Origin: Toxoplasma gondii ME49
Lineage: Eukaryota; Apicomplexa; Conoidasida; Eucoccidiorida; Sarcocystidae
Assembly (NCBI RefSeq): GCF_000006565.2
Contig: NC_031478.1
Span: 3,553,127 to 3,617,126 of the forward strand
Reading direction: 5' to 3'
DNA length: 64,000 nt
The notes under the pieces are model-generated. The model worked only from the letters and a program-made list of their open reading frames with translations. It did no database searches and had not been told where the DNA came from. Within the stretch, counting starts at the first letter, position 1. Each line of letters starts with the position of its first letter. Shown one piece after another: positions 48,799-60,631 of this stretch. A program made the position numbers and the translations under genes.

Positions 48799-51700
48799 TC
48801 ATTGGACACGTGGTCTCCTGTAAACCTCGTTTTCGGCTGTGAATGCCGAAATTAGGCTGCTCGGTTCTGACCAGACGTAGCCCACGCCCGGCCGCAGCTG
48901 GAGCGGAGTCACGTTGGACAAGAACCTTTTGTGAAACGTTCGAGCATAACATTCCCCTGTCTTCGCATCGTACATATAGCACATCTGTCTGCCAATTTGT
49001 TTCACAGCAACGTGCATCCCACTGTTTCGTGTGTCACAGTACCACCCATAGCCAGTCTCCTCTCTTTCAACCCCAATGCGTCTCTCGGTGCACACCAAAC
49101 CACCACAGAAACGTTATAATTCTCTGCTGCACCACATTGCTTGCAGCTGGCTCACCACGAATGTCCCAGACGGAGTGACATGGAAAATATGTCTCATGTA
49201 AGTCATGGGACAGTGCCAAGCAGACGACTCAAATAAAAACACAGCGATTGACACTTTGGTTACACTACAGTCAGCGCTACTGCTCAGGACCGAATGCCGT
49301 GGTGCCAGTCGAAAGCTGTGGTCACTCAAACGCCTGCTCCCAAGTAAAGCGTTTGCCGAACGCTGGCAGGAGGCGATGGCGCATCCAAAGACATTATTGG
49401 CTTCCTCGCACTGCAAGACCTTTCAACGGCGCAAAACATGGGCAGAGCACAAGAATGAAACAACGACTTTCGCAAAACAAAAACTTCCAGGATTCGTCTT
49501 GCATACAAAAAACGAAGACCTGGTACAGCCGCTGGCTTCAGAAGGCCTGCGCGATGTCCGCTGCAAACAGAAAAACGCACACGCTGCTCCTGATTGTGCA
49601 GTCCATCTTCCGGAGATTCTGTCTTTGAAGCTTTAATACCGTTGAATTTCCGCTATCCCAAAGACCGCGATAGCTATCCTTCTATGGGAGCGAAACAAAC
49701 GAATCCCATAACTTGCACATATAGCCTTCATGGCATCTGGCACAATGTTATAATACCACGCGTCCGCTTACCTATAGAACGCCTCAATGCTGAACAACAG
49801 GATGATGCCGCAGCAATCAAGGGTGAACTTGCCGGTGTCCGTCAACAGTGCGATCGTGGCTTGAGTATCTTGACTAACATCGCAAAAACGAGTCTCATCA
49901 AGCACCTGTACTGAGCTGCCGTTAGGCAAGACACCGTTACACGATGGGACGCACGTCCGCGACTGCGGAGAGGGCAAAACGCTCATCATCACCTTCTCCT
50001 CCAGCGTGCCCGGATCTGGAGCCTGAAGGACCCGTGCAGACAGCCAACATGCGGTAGGGTGACTGCGAGACAAGGGCTTCCAACAGAGAAAACGCTACGG
50101 AGCCCAAAATTCCGTGCACACAGCTGGAAAAGGCGGTAGAGTTGGGTGCATGTCTGTGTGAAGTAATCACGCACAAAGGTCGTATCACCGTCGGTCGCGG
50201 ACCCACCTTTTTCAGAAATCGCAAACTTCCTTTAGTCCACAGCATCGTTGAGATCAGAGACGCAAGCGTCTCGACATCTCCAGCGCGACGTTCTTGTGTT
50301 TCCGCGTCCCTACGGGTTGCTGCAGCCATGCAGTCTAGGACTTGATATGTGCAGCGGCATTCATCTCCGCGAACGCTACACGAATTTGGCTTCGTCGTCG
50401 GTGTTTTCGACCCCTGAAGTCTTTCCAGCTTGAACACAATGAGGTAGCTGCCGGGACAAACAGCAACAACTACGACATATTCGTATTTGTCGGAAGAAGG
50501 TCTATACCTCACAGCGGATTCGCACAGCCTGGTAACTTGTCAGTGCTGAAATCGCAGCCACCAGTCCAGGAGCGTGCATTCTCATCGTTGCCTGGTTTGA
50601 CCACGTGGGGGTGTAGCGCGATGTTATCGCGTCGCGGCAGACCAACCAAGCCGTCAGAACCTTCAACTTTACCCGTACAAAGCAATAATTGACAGGCGAC
50701 AGTCTGCGATGTCTCAACCCGACTTGCACTGGACAGCCTCCCGTCCCTATCATAGAGCGCCAGTTACAGACTGAGAAGAGAGGAAACTGCCACATGGAGG
50801 CAACGCCTTATGCTTCAGAAGTTGTGGGGACGTACGCAGTAAAAGGCCCGTAGAGAGGAATCAAGAAGTGCGCCTCAGCTGCTTGTTCCCCAAGAGAATT
50901 GCCAGCAGTGGCCGCCGTCATGCGGTTCCACAGACGCTGAAAATGAATTCCCTGTGGAAGACAGCACACCGACAATCTTCCGCAAACTCATGTGGACTCC
51001 GCCAAAAATATGCATGCATTCGCCGTCGTGGCACGGAAGCGATAAAGTGTCTCGGCAAGAAATGCACTTTTCTGCAGGTCGATTAAAATACTGGGATCGC
51101 GTATTGCAAGGGCGGCCGCGTCGAAAGAGCCACTCTCGATTGGACAAGTCTGGTCATTCGCATGCCAATCAAATCTAACGGGAAAAGGACCGTGGCGTCA
51201 TCAGAACTTACAGCGTCTTGGACGAGCTGCAACACCACTGTCTGCATGCGGGGAGTTCGCCAATCCAGAATTCCATCTGCTACATGGATGGCATCGACGC
51301 AGTGAACGAGAGGCTGACACAGTGCAAAACACCGCAACAAAGAAAAGCTTATCAAGAACGATTCATTCCGACCGCCAACAAAGAACAATACAGGACATAT
51401 ACGGATCCGGTCCCATGCAGATCTAGCCTTGTTCAGTGCCACGGCGCCAGCAGCTTTGTGTTGGAACACAAAGAATACTTAGGGGAAAAGGCAAGTGTTC
51501 CCCTCTTTCTCAGTCTCTAGGATTGAACTCAACTTTTTTGGCATGATGCCCACGTGTCGCGAATCACGTGGAACGCTTTGTGTTGCTCTTTCACGGTCCA
51601 TACACTGGAAAACCAGTTCTCTCTAAGTATGATGCATTGTTCGCCGAGGCTTCACAGAAAACCGCGTGGTCTGCTGATTCGTCTCGATTTTGACCTAACA

Positions 51701-51887
51701 CTTCCAGCGCCGCACCCCACCCTGTCCCTCAAAGATTCCTCCGCACCTGTTTTAGCGGATGTTTGTCAAGTTCACCGGCTTCAAAACTGTTCGAGGTAGC
51801 AGGAGAAGAACCGAGCGACGAGTATTCTGCAGCACCGAGCGAAACGAAATCCATGGTGTTCAGGATCGCCGCCAGCATGTCGATACA
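48799..51887 (-). CDS. cysteine-bearing multi-exon protein (3' part of a larger gene?)
   Basis: Eight minus-strand exons form one phase-consistent chain: 51887-51747, 51313-51212, 51090-50970, 50770-50508, 50413-50207, 50022-49772, about 49280-49156, and 49083-48799 (TGA). Most sites are strong (GTAAGT after 51212, GTAAGC after 49772, TTCTTCTCAG before 50770). The product is about 440 residues with some 25 Cys, in motifs such as KCISCRDTLSLPCHDGEC and CPMTYMRHIFHV, and a Tyr/Trp/Cys-rich end (GWYCDTRNSGMHVAVKQ; CYMYDAKTGECYARTF). One mildly hydrophobic stretch (LDCCGIILLFS) is too short to be a sure membrane helix. No ATG start is seen for 51887, so at least one upstream exon exists, most likely the large frame at 52172-56059. 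The family is not recognised; the Cys spacing could suit a metal-binding or disulphide-rich fold. Confidence 0.65.
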
Positions 51888-52171
51888 CTGCGAAAAGCAG
51901 CCGCACACAGACGCGTGGATCGTGTAGGCACACAATCAGTCCGTAATGCGTTTATCCGCACTTACGACAAATCTTCATCCGAAACAAAACGTGCCGATTC
52001 GAGAATAAAAAACCGATACCCGTGAGATGCATTTTCCAAAAACACATCTCAGCGACTTCAGCTTCTTGAGAAATGGAAATCTCTCTCGTTCACGTTTGAG
52101 GATCCATCAAGCGCCGAAACAAGCATTTTTGGAATGGTCACGCCCGCGTCGGTGCAAACGGAAGCGCACCC

Positions 52172-55100
52172 TCACTGGACAGGACTCCATGGCTGTTTGC
52201 TAACTGACACGCACTTCAAAAAGAGCGGTGCAGAAGGTACAACAGTGACCTTTAAGAGGGAATGAAACCGGGTGTCTGAACCGCCTGCGGCATTGCAGAA
52301 CCAGACACTGCCAAAAACGGGGAGTGGAAGGAACTCGAACAGCTTTTGCACGCGTCTGCCTCCTTCGTTCCAGCTCACCTCGACGCGGGGGGTTTGACCG
52401 GGAAAGAGGGAAGACAGAATTTCCAAGAAATCCTCCGACAGCATCGACAAGTGCGATCTGACAGGTCCCCCTAACTCTTTCTCAACTTCCTCCAAGAGTG
52501 CAAGCGTACTGGGGGTGACCGCAATTCCTGTGTCTTCTGCGAGTCGGCGAACGCCGCCGCAAGCGTCGTCCGGGTGTTGGAAGAGTGTCTGGACGGCCAA
52601 CTGCCACCCTTTCAGTTCCTCCCGCGGGTGGACGCCATGACCAAGTAACGCGCTCCACGAAAAGCCTGTTCGTGCCTCCTCTGCGTCCTCCCCTGAAGAA
52701 AGAGATCGCCCATCTCCCGGCGCTGCTTCCGTCCTCTCGACAACTCGCCATAGCTCCGTGCCGTCGCCAAGCCGCTTGACGCGAATGAATTCTCTCTCCA
52801 CGTGCGCTCCCGCACTCTTCCTTTCCACCCGCTTGGGCAAGGACGCGTTCGGCGCCCAACACCCCCGCTGATCCGCCAAAACCGCGTCTGGCCTCTGCGA
52901 GTCCCGGGAGCGACGGGGGCGCCCCCAATCCCACTCTCCATCCTGCAGGTGAAGATACACCCGAGCGAGCTCTTGGGTTGCGGCGTCTAAACTCCGCGCC
53001 CGTTCAACAGCTCGCCCGAGGGCTCGGCGGGCGTCCTGCGGCAGAAGCGGCCACACTCCAGTCCATCCCGCATGCGTTTGCGCCTCCACCAGGGCACGCG
53101 CGCTGAGCGCAGCCTGCTCGCCCCAAAACTGGGACGCGGTTTTCTCTGCGTGTTTCGTCTTGGCTGGGTCGGCGAGGAAATCGAGGCGACCCAGGGACAA
53201 TCCCGAGGACCCAGAGAGCTCACGGGCCGCGACAGCCGCGAACGTGAGGCGACCTGAGTCCGGTCCACTCACCGGCTGTCGGCACGCAGAGAGCACGCCT
53301 TTCAGGTGGCGCAGCACATTCAGCAGAAATACAAAGCTCTCAAGTTTTTCGCGGTGGGCGAGAACACCCGCGTTGAAGGCAAAGAGAAGCCCGCCGCGTT
53401 CAGTCTGACTGATGTCTTTCGACTTCCTTCGCGTAGCCTCGCACCGGTTCTTGTCTCCCGAAACATCGCTCTCTGCGGAATCTCCACTTCCACGTTGTTC
53501 CCCGTCTCCAGAAGCCTTCGCAGCGTCCCCGTCCCTGTTTGTTTCGGCATCATACGTTCGGGAGCCTTGTGCCAGAGCCGACGAATTCGCTTGGCTGTTT
53601 TCCACCGCAGCGACAGTTGTCGGGACGGCGGAGCCTGCTTGAGGCACTCCACTCGAGCTGACAGACGACAGAGGACTGCCCCAAGCGTTCGACGCCTTGC
53701 TTGCGTCCGACGACGCGTGAACAGATTTGTAGAGAGAAGCGGAAAGACACACTCTGCCTGCGTTTGCTCTTTCCCGTGCTTCACTGACGCCTTTGCCCGC
53801 GCCATCACTCTCTTCTGCGTCTGAGCAGATGTCCTCGTCGTCGGCGTAGATCCGCACGAGCTCCTCCAGCGACTGGGCCACTTCCTCCAACGTGAAAGGC
53901 CGGAAGAAAGCGGGGGACAGCAGCCTCTCTCGTTGCTGAATCGTCATGGCACTCACGAGTTCGTCCATCCACCGTGGTGCGAGCCCATCATCAGGACCAG
54001 CCGCCTCTATGGCGACGTTCCTGTTCTGTCGGCCGCTCTCTGCTGAAGCGGTGAGAGCCTCCTGGCTGTCGCTAAACACACCCCTCCACGGGTCGAGGGC
54101 GTAGTCCGGGTTGACCAGACTTCTTGTCGTCTTTCCCGCTGACAAAAATCCCTCTCTGTCGCTCGGGAACGCGGGTCCCTCAGCCCCGGCCTTTGCGAAC
54201 CAGGCATCTGGTTCCGCGCCAGAATCCCCCGGAGTGTACGCGCTCGTTCCAGCTTCATTCAAAGCGAGAAGCCTCTTTGCGGGGGGAGCACGATACAGCC
54301 ATGTGCCTCGACTCTTCATCTCGCCTCCTTCACAAAGCCGCTCGGCTGTGATGCCAGCGAGGGCTTCTCCGTCCGCTTTGCCACGTTCACTGTTCGACAT
54401 GGGCAGAACCACGGAAGATGGAAACGAGCAAGAACTGTTTGGAGGGAGGAACCCTGGCAGATTGTCGGTCTGACTCGTGAAAGACAGTTGGTATTTCGAG
54501 GTGCCACAGTCCTCCTGCAACTCTTGTTGACCACTCCAGGTCGTGTCCTCTCCTCGAGCACTCTGAACCAACTTCCGCAGCCAGCGACTCGCAAGGGCCA
54601 TCGGCCCCTGCCCGACGTCGGTGGCATTCTCTTCCGGTGCTTGGACAGCCGCTTCTCCAATGTCCACAGGTGACGCGGCGACACTGCTAGACAGGGCAGA
54701 CGGCGCACCGTCCCATATCTCTCCGCCTGCGCCAGAAGGTCCCCCGGAAGCTCTGTCTCCCCCTTCGTATGCCTCTCCCTCGTCCGCCTGGATTGTCGAA
54801 CTCGGTCCATCCTGGCTCAAGAAACCGGCGCTCGGGCATGACTGGAGCATAACCCCAGAGCTGCCGACAGCCTGAACAGGCGAAAAGGATGAGCTGGTTG
54901 ACGCGGGAATTCGCGAAGCCACCTGCGCTAGCTGGGCATCAGGGTGGGGCTGGAACTCGACCGCCGCTCTCTCAGTCGAGCTGAGAGACCATCGGTATCC
55001 TGTGGAGCTGGCAGGCGTCGCACCTCGCCGATACGGATGAAAGCGCGTGTCTGGACCGGGCGTAAGTGACGAGAAAGCGGCACGGTGGGTCCCAGACAGA

Positions 55101-56059
55101 GGTACCGCCACGGCCGGGCCGTCAGCGGACATGTCCCTGTCGCCCGGGGTCCCCGCGGTGGTCCAAAACCCGTGGACTGTAGATACACCCGACGAAGGCG
55201 TGGGCGGTCGGGAACCGAGCGATGGAAGAGAAGCGGAGGACGGCGGGCCCAGGCGCCATCGCGAACGGCGTACGGCTCCCCAGCCCAGTCCCGGACTCGG
55301 GCTGCTTCTCCGTCCCCGACCGTGAGGCGTGTTCTGAGATCTCTCGTCACCGTGCCGGGATGACGCCAGCGATCCTCCAGAGGTTGAAGACAAAAGCGAC
55401 GCGGGCCGAAGCGAGGAGTGAGGGAGAGGCGGCAGGCGCGCAGACGGACTGCGCGAAGCTCCCGGAGTGTACAGGTGTGCATACACCTGACCTAGGGAAA
55501 GCTGGCTGTGGCGCTGCCGCCTCTGCTCCGCAAGCACGCGCCAGGCGAAAGACGCAGAGAGCGGAGGCGCCGCCGAAACAGAAGCCTCCGTTCCGGCGGG
55601 GAAAACGGATTCTTCGTGTCTGGATGCCGGAGAAGCGACACTTTGCCTAGACACCCGAAAGGGAAGGTAACTATTTCGAGACGGGCGACCTCCAGGCGAG
55701 GGGTGAGGAGACACCACGCCCGAAGAGGGATCCAGAGTTGCCTCTGGAACAGGAAACAACGCCTGTCTCGATCGGGAAGAAGGTCTATTCAAAGCGCCAC
55801 CTTGAGACGTAGAGTAATACAGGTCTTCAGCGGGAGAGGCAACGCATGGTGTGTGAACGTGTTGGATACTTGGGGAGGCAGAACCAGCCGCAGGGATAGA
55901 GGGGAAGAGCAGAGGCCTCACCCCCTCACCAGTGGCAGATTCGCTGTGGCCTGACGTCGCACTTCGGACAGAACGACGCGTCTCGCCAGAATCTTCGAAA
56001 CTACGCGCCGCCCACGCCCCGCCCTGTGGGACGCGCTCCGCGCCAGACCCTTGATGCAT
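52172..56059 (-). CDS. giant low-complexity exon, probable 5' part of the 48799-51887 gene
   Basis: A single 1,295-codon frame runs from the ATG at 56059 to a TGA at 52172-52174. The first 650 or so residues are Ser/Pro/Gly/Ala-rich and likely disordered. Near residue 740 lies an acidic patch (YADDEDICSDAEESDG). The last 350 residues are more ordered, with helical segments (LALLEEVEKELGG; LSMLSEDFLEILSSLFPG) and a hydrophobic end (FLPLPVFGSVWFCNA). The stop may be inside an intron: in-frame phase-0 donors at 52250 or 52241, a 45-nt exon at 52064-52020 and the exon at 51887 fit together by phase. A GTGAGG donor overlapping the stop (phase 2) is stronger by sequence but has no matching acceptor. 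Joined, the protein would be about 1,740 residues. The function is unknown. No signal peptide is visible. Confidence 0.65.
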   Translation of the reverse strand: MHQGSGAERVPQGGAWAARSFEDSGETRRSVRSATSGHSESATGEGVRPLLFPSIPAAGSASPSIQHVHTPCVASPAEDLYYSTSQGGALNRPSSRSRQALFPVPEATLDPSSGVVSPHPSPGGRPSRNSYLPFRVSRQSVASPASRHEESVFPAGTEASVSAAPPLSASFAWRVLAEQRRQRHSQLSLGQVYAHLYTPGASRSPSARLPPLPHSSLRPASLLSSTSGGSLASSRHGDERSQNTPHGRGRRSSPSPGLGWGAVRRSRWRLGPPSSASLPSLGSRPPTPSSGVSTVHGFWTTAGTPGDRDMSADGPAVAVPLSGTHRAAFSSLTPGPDTRFHPYRRGATPASSTGYRWSLSSTERAAVEFQPHPDAQLAQVASRIPASTSSSFSPVQAVGSSGVMLQSCPSAGFLSQDGPSSTIQADEGEAYEGGDRASGGPSGAGGEIWDGAPSALSSSVAASPVDIGEAAVQAPEENATDVGQGPMALASRWLRKLVQSARGEDTTWSGQQELQEDCGTSKYQLSFTSQTDNLPGFLPPNSSCSFPSSVVLPMSNSERGKADGEALAGITAERLCEGGEMKSRGTWLYRAPPAKRLLALNEAGTSAYTPGDSGAEPDAWFAKAGAEGPAFPSDREGFLSAGKTTRSLVNPDYALDPWRGVFSDSQEALTASAESGRQNRNVAIEAAGPDDGLAPRWMDELVSAMTIQQRERLLSPAFFRPFTLEEVAQSLEELVRIYADDEDICSDAEESDGAGKGVSEARERANAGRVCLSASLYKSVHASSDASKASNAWGSPLSSVSSSGVPQAGSAVPTTVAAVENSQANSSALAQGSRTYDAETNRDGDAAKASGDGEQRGSGDSAESDVSGDKNRCEATRRKSKDISQTERGGLLFAFNAGVLAHREKLESFVFLLNVLRHLKGVLSACRQPVSGPDSGRLTFAAVAARELSGSSGLSLGRLDFLADPAKTKHAEKTASQFWGEQAALSARALVEAQTHAGWTGVWPLLPQDARRALGRAVERARSLDAATQELARVYLHLQDGEWDWGRPRRSRDSQRPDAVLADQRGCWAPNASLPKRVERKSAGAHVEREFIRVKRLGDGTELWRVVERTEAAPGDGRSLSSGEDAEEARTGFSWSALLGHGVHPREELKGWQLAVQTLFQHPDDACGGVRRLAEDTGIAVTPSTLALLEEVEKELGGPVRSHLSMLSEDFLEILSSLFPGQTPRVEVSWNEGGRRVQKLFEFLPLPVFGSVWFCNAAGGSDTRFHSLLKVTVVPSAPLFLKCVSVSKQPWSPVQ

Positions 56060-57390
56060 GATGAAGGTAGAATCCCGAGAAGCAGCGTGACGTTAAGTTG
56101 AAAAGTCAAAAAGAAACGAAGTCAGAAGAGAGGCACAAAAGAAAAATGCGAGAGCGAGAAGCTGCAGGAGGTCCTGACCCGAACACAACTCCAGTGGAGA
56201 AATGCTAGAGAGAGTCCGGCACCGGACTCGCCGGTGACGGGGGAAGCCTGTGTTGCGGGTGTCGGCAGGCTGCTGTTAAAATATAACGAAACTGAACGGA
56301 CAGGATGAGCCATACACATTGGACGGCACGCGATTCCCCAGCACGCACTCTGCGTAACGCGAACCTCACACGGGAACCGGTCCTTTTCTGTTGGTAGAAA
56401 TACATTCAACAGGGAAGAAAGATGGTCGAAAGATTCATAGCGTGGTACGGCTTCGTGATCGTTCTAAACACGTGGACGATGACGGGAAACCGGAGCCTGA
56501 CTCCCATCCCGAAGGACAAAATCCAGACTGCTGTGTGCGATAATCAAGGAGCAACAATTTGGGAACGAAGCAGAGATGTGTCGAGCGCGCTTTTAACAAT
56601 CGTTCCCTCGGCGAAAAACTTCGTGGCAATTGCCAGCAAAAACCGCCAGAACTGCGAACTGCGGGGAAACGTGGAACGAATTCGTAAGCCAAAAGAAACT
56701 GGGACAGGGGCGGTAGAGGCGGGTGAAGAACACACGTCATGGTCGTGCTTCTACGCACAATAAAGATTTCGTACGGGAAACAAATCCCTAGCATCAATCT
56801 GCCAGCTCGTTCATTAAAACAAAATCGGTGCCGCTTTTGAACAGCAAATTAACATTTATTTTGCCGATTCCGCGACGAGATCAGAGTTAGGCGATCAAAA
56901 CAAATTCCACGCTGTGCTGCGGCAGGAGAAAAAAGTAGAGCTAGAAACGGCGGGCGAACAGTAGAACCGGAAAAAGTCACACGCATGTTGCAGAAAAACG
57001 ATCTTCGTGGAGCATTGTGGAAAAGTCGTGGGTAGCAGCCGTTTGTTCGCACAACACATGCAGGGAGGGGGTCATAGCTAGAATGGGACGTTCCCCGGGA
57101 GCTGTGCGCGAGGACACACTACTTTCACATGCTGTTCGGGATCATCCGCGGGATGAACGACGAGAAAATGACGTCATTCAACTTCCAAAAATATCAGTCC
57201 ATTCTTGACAGCTTGACAAATCAAACGTGAGCCTCTGTTCGGCAATTCCTCGGCGTACTCCCAGCCATGTCGCGCTGCCTCCACGCTTGCTTGTAAAACC
57301 CGTCATTCTGTACGCGCAAGAGTTTCTGTACTAATTTACTCTCTTCACTCCATGGCCCTCCGTTCATCATACTCCCCTCAAGAAGCATTC
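56060..57390. other. intergenic, tandem genes
   Basis: 1.3 kb between two minus-strand genes. It should hold the 3' UTR of the upstream gene and the promoter of the giant-exon gene. Short frames overlap on both strands. No motif, repeat or RNA gene was recognised. Confidence 0.5.
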
Positions 57391-58215
57391 CTAGTGCTTA
57401 GTTGTTGAAGGGCAAAAAGCGGTAGTTCTATTGTTCTGGAGATGTAGAGCTGTCACGTGGTAAAACAGTCCCGGCTTTGTCTCGAGTTCGGACTTCTTGT
57501 GTGCGCATTTGGATTCAGCTCTTGTCACCCCACCGCTTGTCTAGAAAGGCAAAGCGTCAACTTTGCACCACCGAAGAATTATTCTTACCTCATTTTGCGT
57601 GGACGAATTTGATGGGGTAACGGAACCGTCGCTGGAGGATCTTTCTGCGGTGTTTATCAACTGTTCCAGCTCATACCGTATCAAGAGAGACATACTCGTA
57701 CATGTCAGCAGTGCTTCACATTCTAGAGTATTAATGGCGCATTCATTCAGCCACATACAAGCGACACTGGTAGCAACCTCTCCACTCATCCGAATCCACG
57801 ACAACGCCCGGGACCCTTTGCGAGCTGTAGCATATCCCCAGGGTGACTGTAGATTGAACTGTGCCACGGATCAAGATTTACCTCCTGGTGAAGCGGTCTC
57901 TCGCTGAACGCAGGACAGATGAAGAAGGCTCGCCTCAATGAAACCGGAAGAAGGCCGCTAGTGGGCTACGTGAAAAAACTAGTCATTCATGAGACTGCAT
58001 CAAGAGCTGAGCAGACGCCATCTTACTTTCTTCAGGAAATTTAGCGGTTTACTTTCTTCAAGGAATTTCAGCCTTTCTATTTCTTGCTGCAACGCATCAG
58101 GAGGATGAGCGAGTCGGGCGAAGCTGCCAGTGCCACTAGTATTTCCATTTCCGTATTCCAGAGTGCCCCTGTGAGTTGAGTGTGTAGGAGTATCACCGTC
58201 TTCGAGAGGATTCAT
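57391..58215 (-). CDS. unknown-family protein, three exons with a 48-nt intron
   Basis: Three exons join in phase 0: 58215-58027, 57858-57589 and 57540-57391 (TAG). Donors are GTAAGA in both cases; acceptors are CGTGGCACAG and TTTGCCTTTCTAG. From the ATG at 58215 the protein is about 202 residues. Exon 1 ends in a charged helix (LQQEIERLKFLEESKPL). Exon 2 has two Trp-containing segments and a Cys/Leu-rich helix (CMWLNECAINTLECEALL). Exon 3 is basic and Thr-rich. No signal peptide or membrane helix is certain. The second intron, 57541-57588, is only 48 nt. If it were retained the frame would run 16 codons to a stop. More 5' exons may lie upstream, because an AG precedes the ATG in frame. The family is not recognised. 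Confidence 0.5.
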
Positions 58216-59104
58216 TGTTTCGAAGTTCTGATCTGGCCATACATTACCCAAATGCAACAAAGAACGTATCCTCACTGTGGAGGGCCTGACTGGTAGAGTA
58301 GTGGATTGGGGCTACTACTTCCTCAGCTATAGGGTGAACGCAAGCAAATGTTCAAGGCGCCTCTGAAGTGCAATCTAAACGATAGAATGATATATATCAT
58401 TGCTTGGATTGGAAACATCACTACAACAAAGAAACCGCAAGTACAAGATGAGTTTAGCATTAGAGTACGCTGGCAAAAGCGAGTTGTTTCCAGACGACTA
58501 GACCGTTTGCGGGAGCTAAAAATGCTGGATTTCAATATATTACCCCCGAAAAGGTTATTCTGCGTCGGTTGCGTTTTAGATAGGTTTAACCCCCTGCACA
58601 GCCTCAATCCCCTTTCGAACTCTGTTCACTCCAGTTGTTAAGTGAGAACGCACTTGACTTCCCAGGAGAAACCGGCAGAATACCAACTCCAGAAGCTGAT
58701 GCCAGGGAACACGGAACTGTGTTTTGTGCACTATCGAGCGACAAAACCGCAACGGTGAACGAGCAGGTCCCGTTTCTGTAGTAAGAGATTCATTCAACAA
58801 AGCCGAGGCCTGAATCGATATTGTGCAAACTATGCCGCCTGTGAAAATTCAGTCTCCCACGCTTATGGCTGCGACCCAGGAAACGGAGCTTGGGATTGTA
58901 ACAAGTGGAAGCTTGGAAAGCCAACCAAGAATCAGATTTTACCTTCTCCAATGTACCCCTTCTAGTTGTTTCCGCCAAAGCCTGGCCCTCTTTATCCAAT
59001 TATGGGTAATACATGCATTTGTGGAGTCACTGGAGGCAAATGAGTGGCTGCATAACATAATCCCTAATCAACTCGTGGCTACATAACATAAACCATAAAC
59101 CACT

Positions 59105-59226
59105 CGTGGCTCCACGAATGGGCTCTGGAGGGGCATTTGTGGCTTCACGAATGGGCTCTGGAGGGGCATTTGTGGCTTCACGAATGGGCTCTGGAGGGGC
59201 ATTTGTGGCTTCACGTATGGGCTCTG
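59105..59226. repeat. 33-bp minisatellite, about 3.7 copies
   Basis: Units start at 59131, 59164 and 59197, with a partial unit before the first. The core is GGGCATTTGTGGCTTCACGA and the next 13 bases. Copies are nearly identical apart from C/T and A/T changes in the outer units. A degenerate relative (GCATTTGTGGAGTCACTGG) lies just upstream near 59010. The unit length is a multiple of three and more than one frame stays open through it. Confidence 0.9.
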
Positions 59227-60610
59227 AATGTACTGTCGGGTGACAGGTACTTCACAAACTGGACTTACTAGCGACTTACTAACTCACATGTCGAAGACAA
59301 CAGCGTTCAAACACAACTGAGGCGTTTGTGCGTTTCTGCGTCCATTTCGTGCGTTTCTTACTGGATCGTATATGGGACTCGAAGTTTCATCAGTGAACAC
59401 ACCGTGTGCCCGTGCGCTGGGTGTCAATGCATGAGTGCCCACTACTGTCTTGTCTCTCCACTGCTGACAATACTCCCTCTCTCGTTTCTCGCTTCCGTTC
59501 CGCTTTTTCCCCAAAGAAATTCCACCTCTTCTTCTACGAAGGAAAACAGGGACAAAAAATCTCGAAATATTTTCTACAGGGTTATTTCTAACCTGCCCTC
59601 CAAGGCTGGCTACCGGGTGGGCACGAGCTGCTAGCGTGAGGCAATGACGCGCACGCGTGGTGCTACTCTGCTCATCCGAACCCGTGTCTCTTGCTTGTGT
59701 TGGGTACAGCCACAGTCAACTTTTCTTTTCCACAAAAGAAATATGGCTTCCTTCTAGATCTGGCAGAAGTCATCTGACTAATTATGTGTTCCAGTACTTT
59801 CCCAAAGTGTCGTCCGCATTCGATGCAGACTGCATGGCGCCTCACCGGCCTTTTCCGGTGACGGTGACGCACTCGGATTCACGAACTACCGAGCGCGGAA
59901 ATTAAATTAAATTTCCCAGCAGGTAGATCGTGAGTAAAGAGAACGAACCAGTGACTTGCTTCGCCTTCTGGTTTGCCACCAAGACGGTCCATGCCACTTT
60001 TTCTCTGGTTTCGTAGGCGTCCGACACTGTACGGTGGATGCCTAGCACCGCATCTTAGGAAAACCGATGTGTTCTTGTGTGGAAACCGTATCTCCCTTTT
60101 TCTCCCGTTAACTTTTCTTTGCTTCGTCGGTGTAGTCTAAACTGTGCACGTGTATTTCCCCGGGGAACAATTTGCACCGCGTGCCTCTTGATGGTCGACG
60201 CACGGTGCTTGTGTCCGCGGCTCATACGCCAGCTTGACAGGCGCTTTCCGTGTCACTGAATACGAAGGGGATATTTTCCGGTTTGCAGATTGCATCGTGT
60301 TCGACGAAGCGGTTCGTTGGCCTACGTGAAGCCTGCGAAGTGCCTTTTTCTCGCTGGCGCAGAATATTTCCTCGCTTCTGCCGCGCCGCGACGGACTAGC
60401 AACTTGTTCTTGTCTCCGGAATGAGACACGGTGTTCGAATAGGCGAACGCCATGTTGCCTCTCGAGCAGGGTAGAAGAGTGAAGGTACAGAATTGTGTCC
60501 CACTGGCATTGCTTGCCCTGCACGTATCGGGGGAATCTACCCACAACGCCAAAAGCCGTCTCTCATGACCACAGAACAGAAGACCTCAGGAGCCAATCCC
60601 CGGGTGACCG

Positions 60611-60631
60611 CATGGACGTAGCGCGTCCATG
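60611..60631. repeat. perfect 8-bp inverted repeat with 5-base loop
   Basis: CATGGACG, a 5-base spacer, then CGTCCATG. It sits between two copies of CCCCGGGT, at 60598 and 60647. It could form a small hairpin. No function is assigned. Confidence 0.6.

Noticed and set aside
51218..51520. A plausible plus-strand exon ending at a GCAAGT donor
   Set aside because: It overlaps antisense the minus-strand exon 51313-51212, which has a perfect GTAAGT donor and fits an eight-exon phase chain. The plus reading has no partner exons.
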